Position numbers and translations under genes: made by a program. A DNA stretch of 64,000 bases, from assembly GCA_037783415.1 (NCBI GenBank), contig JAZGTN010000213.1, positions 930,001-994,000 on the forward strand, given 5' to 3'. How positions within the stretch are numbered: position 1 is the stretch's first letter; the number at the start of each line of letters is the position of its first letter. The stretch comes from Leptasterias polaris (Eukaryota; Echinodermata; Asteroidea; Forcipulatida; Asteriidae). Positions 38,201-50,200 of the stretch are shown piece by piece. The notes under the pieces are model-generated. The model searched no databases. It was not told where the DNA came from and saw nothing but the letters and a program-made list of their open reading frames with translations.

Positions 38201-41200
38201 TATTATTGTCTGTACTTAATATTAATAATAGCGACTCCTATAACAATGGCGACTCCTACATCATATTTCCCTCCCATTTACTCGGCCCCGTTCCCGCAAT
38301 TCCGCCCGCGGCGGGGTTTCACGCTAGTAATTGTAGCGCCGATGCCCAAATTCCGGACAAAGCCCAAAATCCGAACACGTTTTTTTTTTCTTTTTTTTTT
38401 TTTTTTTCTTTTTCCCCCAATAGCTGGTAGTTGCATTTCTGATCATCAAAACAAAAACATTTAATAGAAAGATTGGTTTAGGGAGCCCAAGCTGAGCTCG
38501 CACTTAACTTTTGGGAGATGCTACTCTTTTTTGAAATTCAATGTTGGCATCTCTGCCAAGCATGCACAGGCCTGTTCAGGCCTGATGCTTTGTTTTATGA
38601 AAGAGCAAGGGCACCAAGGCATTTTCCCCTTTGTAAAGGGCACCTCTATGATGAGGAAATAGTAAATTACTTATAGACTGTGCAAGTCTCGCGCGTAATC
38701 GAACTTCCGGGACCATAGTGGTCCCAACCATATGGAGTTTTACGTGGGCGAGATTTTGTTTCGTCAATTATTTTAGTTTAATGTAGGTTATGACCTAGAA
38801 AAGTATACATGTTGTTGGGAATGTAATGTAAGTGATAACAACATATGAAAGTAAAACCAATTCAACAATATAACGAAGAAAACCCAAGAATTAAACTTGA
38901 CCTCAGCTTCCGGTTATTGCAAAAAATTAAGAATTTTGTGCTCGCCTCCGATCATAAAACTTACGTAAACGCTTGTTTTGGATGCGCAATTATAATCGCC
39001 AGATGCTGTAATTGCAAAGCAAACCCTTTTCATTGCAGTCTATGGTTGTTGAGGCATCAGCATCCTCTTTAAACTGTGATACGGGTCCATTTAAGACCCG
39101 TTTGACCTTCACGAATCCGCGTAAGGGGTTTCTAAAAAGTTAACATCAAATAGGCATCCTTGTCCCAGAGTTTTATTTTTTTTTCAATAATAATATACAC
39201 ACTATTGTGATTGTTTTTTCAAAAGCTAAAACTTTTCATAAAATTGTAATGATTTATTTTTGTTGTTCAGATTTTGTCATGAGATATAATTTAAAACAAA
39301 GATTTAATTTCAGAAATAAACATGTTCTTCGTTTGACGTGTTTTCTCGTTCGGATAAGCGCGAGACTTGCACAGTCTATTGAAACATTTCTTTGGGCACC
39401 AAGGCAATGACCAGGGACATGATGCCTCCCGGAAGCATCAGGCATGCCTGTTTATCGCCTCAGTCATTGCCTTTGTGCCCCTTGAAATTTTTCAGTAGAA
39501 ATTTACATTTTTCTCATATCAACGAAAAACTGCCCTGCCCTTTACCTGGAATGTTTAAAAAACATACAAGTTCGCCATTTAACTTCTATAGAAACCAATC
39601 CCAAATAGCCTGATATTCGAACTTCATTTTACCTTCCTTTTCAACTTTGAAACCAAGAATTTAAGCAAATTTTGCAAAAAAATTACAATGAAATAATAAT
39701 TTCATTAAAATACTGTATTTGTGTTTGCACCGTTCCTGGGATTCCACCACACAAAAAAAAATAATTTCTTGTCTTTGTTGTTCGATTCAGACCTATGTCA
39801 GGCCTGATGTTGTGTTCTTGTAACCAGGGCCTAATACACCGATTCATTAAGCCCCGCCCATTTCTCATTGATCAATCACAGCCGCGAAATCTGATCACTA
39901 TTGAGCCGTTTGGTGATCTTTGCTCTAATGGTGATCAGGTTTCGTGGCTGTGATTGGTCAACTCGTAAGGAGGCGGGGCTTAATGGATTGGTCTATTTCA
40001 TAGAGCTGCTTAAGCACAAAGTGTAGCCAACCACAACGGAAATTAGGCTGAACAAAAGGTTACCAGCCAAAACACCATGTCACATGTACCATCTGAAATT
40101 GTTAAGCAATATTTTTCTGCCTAAGCAGCTTTATGAAATTAGGCCCTGGACAAGGCCATTTATAAGCGCACCTGTATGAGAGAAATTACAATGTGTACTG
40201 AAACATTTTAAAGGGCACCAAGGCAATGATCAAGGGGCATGGAGGCAATTGCCTCTGTTGCCTCTTTGAAGTATCAAGCCTGACATGTGCATTTAACGAA
40301 TGAAGGTGTTTAATTAAATTCTATGTAAGTAATATCAGAATTATATTTCATAAGGGGGGGGGGGGTTTGGAAGTAATAAAGGAGGGAGGTCGGCGAGAAT
40401 TAGAATTAAGATTCTCGAACAGTCTTGAATGTCACGTTGTAGGGTAATTCGTATTCGTCAGCAATATCTAGTTACATTTCCTGCAATTGTCACCTGGATG
40501 AGCGGAGTACCGGGCGCAGTGTAATAATGGTTATACAGACATGAAGTGATTATAGATTGTTATGTGCAAACCTGGTGGATTAGGAGATGCCACGGCCCAT
40601 GGGAACGGGCTGCAGCCTCATCGCTATCATGCTAAACAAACCCAAGTCTGAAATTTAAAGGTATATTATACAGGATTGGTAAAGCTGGCAACATTGCAGC
40701 AGACGGTGTTCATGTTTTGTGTGATCAACCTCGTGCATAAATTAACAAACCTGTGAAAACTTTTTGTGTAATGGATTAATAGTGAAAAACCATGCACAGT
40801 TTTCAGCATGTAAACACATTCTCCTCAATTTTGGTTGCAACAACCAAAATCAGCTGTAGCATTTTCAGGTGAAGTTTTCTTAAATACATCTTCATTTTAA
40901 AGGGAAATATTTCACAGAAAAAAATGTTTCCAGTATGAACTTCACAATCTGTAAGCTTTTAGACTAAAATTAAATATTGATATTTTTTATAGTTTTTCCA
41001 ATCCTGTATTATACCTTTAAAAATACGGTAACATTCTTTGGCGTGGGGGTGGGGAATTAAAGTTAAATGCATGCATGTATACATGTATAGTATGGCACAT
41101 TCTTTTAGTATTTACATAAAACAAAAAAAACTCTATGCCCGTTTACCGAATGCAGAACACAAAACCTTCAGGGCGCTTGGGAAAATTGTGCCTGACAGTG

Positions 41201-44200
41201 TAAACAAGTAGCATACGTAGGTGTTATGCAGTGTCAAATTTCATACAGCTGCTTAGACACAAAAAGTAGCTAAGCACAACAAAATTCTGCTCACCAGAAT
41301 AGGGTTACCAGCCATAATAGCATGTCACATGAGCGATCTGTGACTGGTATCCTGCTTATTTTTGCTCAGCCGTCAAATTTTAAGCACAGTTTTCTGCTTT
41401 AGCAGCTCTATGAAATTGGGCTCAGGTAAAAGGAAAAACTTGGAAGTGTTCCATGGCATTCCAACAAGGGTTTTTCACGCCTTATTTTAAAGTTTTTATG
41501 ACACCCGCCTGTCTTTTTTTCAAGTCCAAAGACTACAAAAAGGTTCAAAAACAGACAAATGGTACTATAATTCTCCCATTACACAATCTAGCAAATCGGA
41601 CCGATGTGCACAAATCGCAAATGGCCAATTCACTTGTAAACAAGACAAAAATTAAATTAAACAATTTGTACTTTTATTTTCAACTTTTTATACATGTACA
41701 TCAGATTAAATTTACCAAAAACATTTTTTTAAACATCTCCGGATTGCACAGTAGAGCTTTCTAAACAAAATGTAATCATCAAGTATAAGGCTTTTTGAGG
41801 ACCTCATATCAAGCCAGTGTGCTTTGGCCAAACTTGCAAATTTTAGGTGTAGCAGACATTGGTATTTGTTTTGTAAAATTTGTTTGTGTCTGAGAACAAT
41901 TTCATAAAAAACATTTTTTTAAAACCCATTATAATGCTCAGCTTGAACAGTAGAGCTTTTAAAAACTAAACATTAACATGAAGTTAAAAACATTCCGAGG
42001 ACCTCGTTTCAAGCCAAAATTTGGGTCCAAACATTTATATCCTCACCAACGGTTGATGCTTTCAAGCGCAATCTCAAAACCCATTTATTTTAGTGTGTTC
42101 ACATTGCTGATGTTTTTGTTTGTTTGTAAAGCGCAATGATCATTTTTGGAATTGCGCTATATAAGAACTGATATTATTATTATTATTATTATTATATATA
42201 ATTTGTGTTTTAAACTTTTTATACAAGATCAAACTCACAATAATTATAAAATAAAACCATTTAAAGTGCTCCAGATTGAACAGTAGGGCTTTTAAAAAGC
42301 AAACATTAAGGACCTCTGAGGACCTCCAAAGCCAGTGTGCTTCAGCCAAACTTGCAAAGTTTTTTGGTCCAGAATGCCCCACAGTTTGGACAAAATATTT
42401 GGGAGAAGACCCCTGACACTAAATCTCACAATCAGATTGGCAATAATTCTCATTTCTGTGCATCCCTGAGTGACAGATCTATATTTGGGGTTTGTTTTTG
42501 TCCCAGACTCCACGCTAACACTGCCATTCAGGTGTTGTAACCCTTTTGTACTTGTGACTGCGCCCACATACGCACATCTAAAAAATAAAACGACAAGAAA
42601 CAAGACGTAGACTTGTCCCAGTCCCACACCTACATGTGCACTGTTAATCCCTGCTTTATTATTTGAACACATCTTGCAAGCCATACATGTACGTACTTCC
42701 TGCTCGGAAGTTCAAAAACACCACCCTTTAGATCACAACAAGTGTAATTCCCACCCAATGTTTTCTTGACATTTTCAGTGGTGTTTTTTTGACCAGTTTT
42801 CTGAAAATACACATGATTTTTTTGAAAAGTAAGGTTCTCTTTCTTTTTCCCCCTTTCCTTTTATGATCTGTGAGTCGGGTCTTTGTAGTATGCTGTTGAA
42901 GCTCAGAAACTTGTACTTGAATGTTTTTGATCAAAACAAAACAAACATACATGTATATGTTTCATAACTTTCATTTTTACCTATATGTAACTTGAGTTTT
43001 TCCCTTCTGCCTTTTCTTCATTTCTAAGCTCCTTCAAATCTCTCTAGAAGAAGCCCACGATGTATTCTGTTTTAAACAATGCTTAAGTTTTCTTGAAAGG
43101 ATTTCTCTTCATCCTGTGTAATACAGGAAAAACCACCCCTATCCCCCTACTAACAGAAGATCAACTATGATCACGATACACAGAATTAAATATTAATTTT
43201 TCCATTTCAAGTTATCTGTTGCATTCTGCATGAAACTGCTGGAAAGTGATTTGTTTTTCTCGCCAGGGAGTTACTAGATAAAGGTTAATCTATTGACAGG
43301 AGTAGGAAATTCTAAGTGTATGTATCGGTTATCCAGTCTGGTATTAACTCAGAAAGATATGTGGGAGGAAGGTATAGAATTTATGTGTACAAAAAAGTAG
43401 CTGTAATGCCAGGGGGAAAACACTTACACCCATACCCTGCCAAGAACAACAAAATTCAACAAATTGTTGTATTTTATATATATATTTGGTTTGCGGTAAC
43501 ACCATGTGTATTACTACTGGCTAGGTAGATTTTGTTCTTTGAGAACTTGTCTTGCTATTTATTCTACTGTCGCGGAATAGATTATTCGGACTTCGGGGGA
43601 CTTCTCAGTTCTGAAAAGAACTGTCCTGCTTACTAACTAATCCCATATATTGTTATATATTGTTATATTGTTGTATTTTTTTGCATTTAGTACTCAACTA
43701 AAATCCCATTTAACAGTTTCCTTTTGCATGCGCTACAGTTGTCTGCCTCCAAGATGTAAGTCAGACGAGATATCTGGGCCAAATATTGCTTAACAGTTTT
43801 CTGCTTTGCAAAAATTACATGTAGCAGGATACCAGTCAAAGATGGTACACATGTTGCACTGTGATGCTTTTAGCAGGGTTCGACATGTCCGTGTGCATTG
43901 TAAGGCCCCATCAACTTCAGTGCATATTGGTGCATTTAGCAGGGTGTTAATGCCCAGTGTCGAGACTGGGGTTTACAACCCAGTAGTGCCAGCAATGCAC
44001 CAGAAAATCTCTGCTGCATTTTTCTGCATTTAGCGAGGTTTATGTTTCAACTGTTAATGCTGGGGTTCTCCCCAGGTTTTTTTCAAAACTGGGCAGCGTT
44101 GAAACGAGGTTCTCAGAATGTTTTTCACTTTGTTTTTATCTTGGGTTTTAAAAGCCCTACTGTGCAACCTGGGATTTCTAAATGGTTTCTTTTGTGAATT

Positions 44201-47200
44201 TGATGAAGTCCCCTCCCCCCCCCCTTCAAAAAAAAAAATAAATAAATAAATAAAAATGAATAAATAAATAAAATTAAATAAATCACACAAAAAACAAAAC
44301 GAAATCTGAAGGATTTGGGGTTTCCAATCGGCTATTATCAAAGCCTCAACTCCGGACTATAAGATAGTTATTGAAGTTTGTATAGATTTCATAAAACCGC
44401 ATTATTTTTTAAATTTGTGGATTTCTTTTCTTTCCAAATTCATACTAATTTTTTATTCAAGGCCGTTTTGATCATTATGGGTATGAAGTTGCAATTAATG
44501 ACCTTACAGCACTGGATTTGTTTTTCTTTATTCAAATCAATGGCATCAGGCTTGAAGGGAAGTAGACTGGTTCCGTTTTTGCTGTTCGAAAAATTGGTAC
44601 TCATTTCGCTAATGCACACAGTAAACAAGACAAAGATTGCAGCAGCATGCCTAAGGTATGCAGTCACCAGAAAAATACAGATCTGGAATTTCATCTTTCA
44701 GAGTGCAAGGCCATTTTACTTTGCAAAAGGCACTTCCATTGGAAAATCTGAAAGTTTATGGGAAACTTTTGAAGGTGCACCAAGGCAAAGACCAGCGGCA
44801 ACAGAGGCCATGGTCTCAGTGGCTTCCATATAATTCCAGGCCTGAACCAAAATTAAGCATACCTTCTGAAGATATTACCCCAAGTGAAACTCATAAGAAA
44901 TTAGAATCTCTGTCTAATCAAAAGAGACCCCCCCCCCCCCCCCCCCCCATTTGAGTAGGGATCTATATAATAAAAGTCAGAAAGAAATACTTTGCCCTGT
45001 GGGATGGTACCGCTGTCAGAAAAAAAATTAAACAAAAAGAAAAAGAAAGAAGTGATAACTGCAAACAGAGTCCTGGAAGGCTGTGGGGGTGGGCAGGTGT
45101 TAAAAGGAATTGCTTTCCATTGTCGCTTCCGTTGGTCTGCAACGCGTAAAGACCGACTGCCATCATGAACATAGCAGGCCTGTGGCTGTATATTGGGTTA
45201 TGAACTCTAACCCAGTTACAGCAATGTGCGCATGCATTATCAGATGTATGGAGGGTGCACATGCAGCAGATAGTTGACAGTTCACAATTCCATATATCAG
45301 GCACAGGCCTGCTGTGACCATGATGGTAGTCCCACTTTAATGTGGCTGCGATCCAAAAAACTTGAACTATTGAACTATTGAACTATGGTTAACCGGTTAA
45401 CCGGTTAACCGTTTGACCGTAAACAAGTGTTAAAATCAGTTTACAAATTTCCTTAACAGTTTAACAAAACAAACAATAAAAGTTAAGAGACCTTCCTTTT
45501 CTTAAAAATGTTAGCACCAGACATGTTCCCTTATGTTGGAGGAATGTTTCTTATCTTTTATCCTCTACATAAGTTATACATTTTTTTAAAATCTCCTACA
45601 ATTTGTTATACATTTTGCTTTGTACACTGTCCCACTGTGGTTTTGTGGTTTTGTGACTGCAGGGTTCTGCCCACAGTGGTCAGTGCCGGAAAACCCGACC
45701 GGCACTCATGATTCCCCGACCTGCACTCGCAGAATTTTTTTCTTTTTCCGACCACCACACATTTTCCCTTTTTTTTGCCCATTTCCTTCAAAATATTTTG
45801 AACAATTTTTAAAACTAATTATTTACCAGTAAACAGTTTTATCCAAAGTTTTGAGTAGCCTACTTCTTTGGTTTGAGTCTATTTTAATGATCCTCCCGCC
45901 TGTACGATCCTCCCGCCTGTACGATGTATATATCCAACGCACGAAACCCGCATTGATTTTGCAATGGTTTCCAGTCACGCTGATTATAGCTTTACGCTTG
46001 GAATAACATGATACCAGTTTCATCATGTTGCGAACCCTATTCTACAGCGTTTAATACAATGGAAATGAACTGCAGAGTAAGCACCATGCTATAGATGCTG
46101 TAAATTGTTTTCCCATGGCGGTAAAGGCGTGCGCGCACTGAGGGCCTACATTCAAGGCACAGCTGCAGGGCGCACGTGTGTAACCACTCCGTGCACGATC
46201 GAAAGGAAATTGACTTGACTGTACTAAAAAGTTTCCGGCACTAAACAAATCCTGGGCAGTACCCTGTGACTGTAAAGACTGGGTTCTAAAGTTTCAATCA
46301 TTAAACGTTTGTTGACATAGATTGCTCCTTTTACAGGTTGGCTCAGTCATAGTTCCAATTGGAATTGTTGGAACCGGTCAAACGGTTTTAAACAGAAGTC
46401 ACAAGTTCTATTTAACACTTTTGGGAAACAAATGTAAATGGCACAATTCTATATTGTACCTTTATTTGAACTTTAATCACTGGCTTGTATGGTTTTTGTT
46501 GGTTCTGTTTTGATGTTTTGGGGTGTTCTATTGGGTATTTAGGCAGCAGATCACTGTTTTGGCTCGTTGTGTTGGCTCAGGAAAAAATAGAAAAGTAAAG
46601 TACTTGATGCAAATGTAACAATGTGTATCTATGTGTATTCTGTAACAAATAATGAAATATTATACAAATATTGGATGCATATGACTGCATTCCTGCAGAA
46701 TATAATCACTCAGTGAAATCTGGACTATTCCATTACTCAAACCGAAGCCTTGTGAAAATGGAAGAGCCAGATTGCACTAAGTTCTTACTTACTTAGACAA
46801 TGCATGAATGAAATGTATTCAATACTGTTTGATAAAACTCCCACATGGACCCTTGTCATTTGAAAATGTTCACAATAAACACCAAATAGACACGGAAACT
46901 TGTCCACCCGAAAGTAGACACCAAACTTGTCCTTGACACAACCTTGCCTTTTTTTGACAAACGAATGGGGACTGACGCTAAGAAGCGTCCAATGATTATC
47001 GATATTGGACGTGTGCCTCTACAATATTAAATTTTGGAGCACATCGGCTGTAAGTACATGGCCAAATAATGGAGGACATGTGACATGTATTCCACCAATC
47101 AATGAACAAGGATCTGTGAGTGCAGTATATAATTTCATTTATCTAAATGTCCTTTTTTTTTGTAGTAAGCGATCCAACTTCCTGATAAAGCTCGCCGCTG

Positions 47201-50200
47201 AGAAACGACAGAAGCTATTTAATCGTCTGACGTATCTTGCCGAGAGCTGGGGTGGAAAGGACAACGGCTTTGGCCTCGCAGAGTGCTGTCAGAATGGCCC
47301 TAAACCTGTAAGTCAAATGATTAATTTCAAGTTGAAAATGTTTTGAAAACGTTTTGGCATCCCAGTGATTATAACAAGAAGTGGATGAACTCTTCCGTGT
47401 TGGCATTTTAAATTGATTAATAAATCACAAGGGAAACTGACTGGGTAATTTTGTGTTATAATTTTGGGTTGAACAAAAGAAAAATTTATGAGAGTTGGAC
47501 TTGAACCTGCAACCTCTGGATTAACGTGCTGGCGCTCTACCAACTGAGCTATCAAGCCCTAGTGTTGGCAGTCTCCCGATTTTGTTATTATCTTTGTTCA
47601 GGGTGCCAGTCATACACCATACAACCTGTAACTGCATTATAGCCAAGGGTCACACCCAAATTTATTATGCAACCTTGGAAACGGCAGCAGAGGGATCACC
47701 TCAGGGGGATACGGCAGTTACAGTTTGTATGTCTTCTGACTGCCATCCGCAAACAGACATTGACAAAATAGGAAGACCGCCAACATTAGAACTAGATAGG
47801 TCAGTTGGTAGAGCACCGGCACTTTAATCTGCAGGTTGCAGGCTTAAGTCTTGCTCTCTTCAACTTTTTTTCTTCAACCCCAAAAACATTTTAAATTAAA
47901 ATCTGCTTTCCCTTGGTAACATTTTCCAGCAGGGTGACCAACCATTTGAAACCATTCAACTGCATAGGTTGTGTATGGTGGCACAGCTGTGCACAGAACT
48001 AATTGTTTACATGGGCATGGGTGTGTTGAATGATATCATATTGCAGGCTGGCATAGCACACCTAGCATTGGAAATCATGTGGATGATATATTGAATGGTC
48101 AGACGGTAGGAGGGTTGACTGTGTACTGTGTATGCTTTCACCACATGATATCATATTGCAGGCTGGCATTGTACCTATCATTCAAAACCACAGTGGATGA
48201 TATTGAATGATCAGAAAGTAGGAGGGTTGACACTGTACTGTGTATGCTTTCATCACATGATTTTATATTGCAGGCTGGCATCTATCATTCAAAACCACAG
48301 TGGATGATATTGAATGGTCAGACAGTAGGAGGGTTGACTGTGTACTGTGTATATTCAGCACATGATACCATATCACAGGCTGGAATTGCACACCTATCAT
48401 TCAAAACCATGTGGGTGATATTGATTGGTCACACTGTAGGAGGTTTAAATGCATTATTCTTAGAAAACATTGGCAATGTGTTTACATTGAATTGGTTCAT
48501 TTGACTATTAACCCTGTAATTATAAAATTAAATAGAGTACATGTACTACATATTCATGACCCAGTGCCCTCTTTCTCCTCCCCAATATACTCTACATTTT
48601 TGCTTTTTCCGATGAAACAAAAAGTCAGACGGTTGCAATATTACTTTGTATATCTGTGGTGTGTTTTGACAGAGAGTACCAACCAGTGCAACGACGCTTC
48701 ATTTTGAGTTCTACTCTGAGATCCCTGTAACAGAGGACAAGCCTGCCAAGAAGGTGAGTCTAGAAGAGCTTTAGACCGTTATCAAAGAGTGTCGTTGTTG
48801 AGCGTTCTAATTCACCAAACCCAAATTCTGGTGTTGTCAGCAGCAGAGTGTGGGTTCAAATCCCGGTCATGACTTTCGTGCCCTTGAGCAAAGCACTTAA
48901 CCATAATTGCTTTGTAAAAAGTTGGGAAGGTATGCATTCTGCTCTACCAGTCAGGCTCCTTAGTGGATGATACCCATGCCTACATGTACATCCTTACGGA
49001 CTGTGAAGGGGGTATCCCTGTGTCAGCTCCAGGAGTTGGTGGCAACGTGCTCCTGGTGACAGTTATTTTGGGTCAATAGCCCTCACCTTGAAGTGGCCGT
49101 CCTTGGCCTTGTGATATTGGCGATCTCTTATTAATTTTTATTTTCTTTTTAAATGCTCGTCCATTGAACAATATTCGGCATTTATACCATAGGTCCTTTT
49201 GGTTGGTAAGCAGTTTGCAATGGCTAATTCTACGTTTGAAGTTCTCTTTGACTGAAATTTTCATATTAATAACTTGCATCATCATTGACATTACCAGACT
49301 TTGAATTTCATCTTTGAAAGGGCACAGCCATTTTCATTTTGCAAAGGCACTGCCATTGGAAAATCTTGAAGTCTATGGGAAGCTTTTGGAGGGGCACCAA
49401 GTCCAAGACCGGGGGTAACAGAGTCTATGGCCTCGGCATAATTCCAGGCCTACATTAATTATATTCAGTGGAGGCATAAATCTTTTTTTGGGGGGGGGGG
49501 GCGGTAGGACAAACCACCAGATGCATGAATTCACATGGCTTTAAATTCATATAACTCTATATTAACTTGAGTGCTACTCTTACAGCTGGAACACAGACAT
49601 TTTTCAGGTTTGTGCTTGACTGAGAGACAAATTAAATTTCCAGAGAACTTGCATTCTTGTTGGAACTGAAGTACCTGCGTGTGTGGGTTTTGCGTTGGCG
49701 TACTTGAGTTTGCACATTAACTGATTGTTACATGGGATCTGTAAAGAATAAGTAGCCACAAAATAGCCAGACAAAATGTAAAGCTTTCACATAGGTTTTT
49801 AACGAATAGGTAGCCACACAACAGCCATACATATTATCAAGCTTTCACATTGGTTTGTAATGAATAAGTAGCCACACAACAGCCATACATATTATCAAGC
49901 TTTCACATAGGTTTGTAATGAATAAGTAGCCACACAACAGCCATACATATTATCAAGCTTTCACATAGGTTTGTAATGAATAAGTAGCCACACAACAGCC
50001 ATACATATTATCAAGCTTTCACATAGGTTTGTAATGAATAAGTAGCCACACAACAGCCATACATATTATCAAGCTTTCACATAGGTTTGTAATGAATAAG
50101 TAGCCACACAACAGCCATACATATTATCAAGCTTTCACATTGGTTTGTAATGAATAAGTAGCCACACAACAGCCATACATATTATCAAGCTTTCACATTG

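Larger units (their letters stand above)
35669..47165 (+). other. HUWE1 intron 5 (11.5 kb)
   Basis: The largest intron, filled with foldback elements (37099, 39825, 41233, 43776), TIR elements (38673, 40654), a LINE 3' end (42046), diverged triplicate repeats (41.7-42.4 kb), A/T low complexity (44224-44280), C runs (44932-44948), and a GC-rich patch at 37.93-38.34 kb. 45888-45925 has an 18-bp direct duplication GATCCTCCCGCCTGTAC. No alternative exon was supported. Confidence 0.7.
47308..48672 (+). other. HUWE1 intron 6
   Basis: Holds the head-to-head SINE-A pair (47410-47900) and a four-copy tandem repeat (48028-48455). Confidence 0.8.

Noticed and set aside
38206..38464. GC-rich patch with ATGGCGACTCC and an open frame
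   Set aside because: The frame ends in poly-T/poly-F, has no splice donor at a sensible place and follows a hairpin repeat. It looks like part of a mobile element inside intron 5.
44378..44833. A 151-codon plus-strand open frame
   Set aside because: Its second half is the dispersed GGCACTTCCATTGG repeat, its first half resembles 11.4 kb, and there is no family match or splice context. It is a chance frame across repeats.
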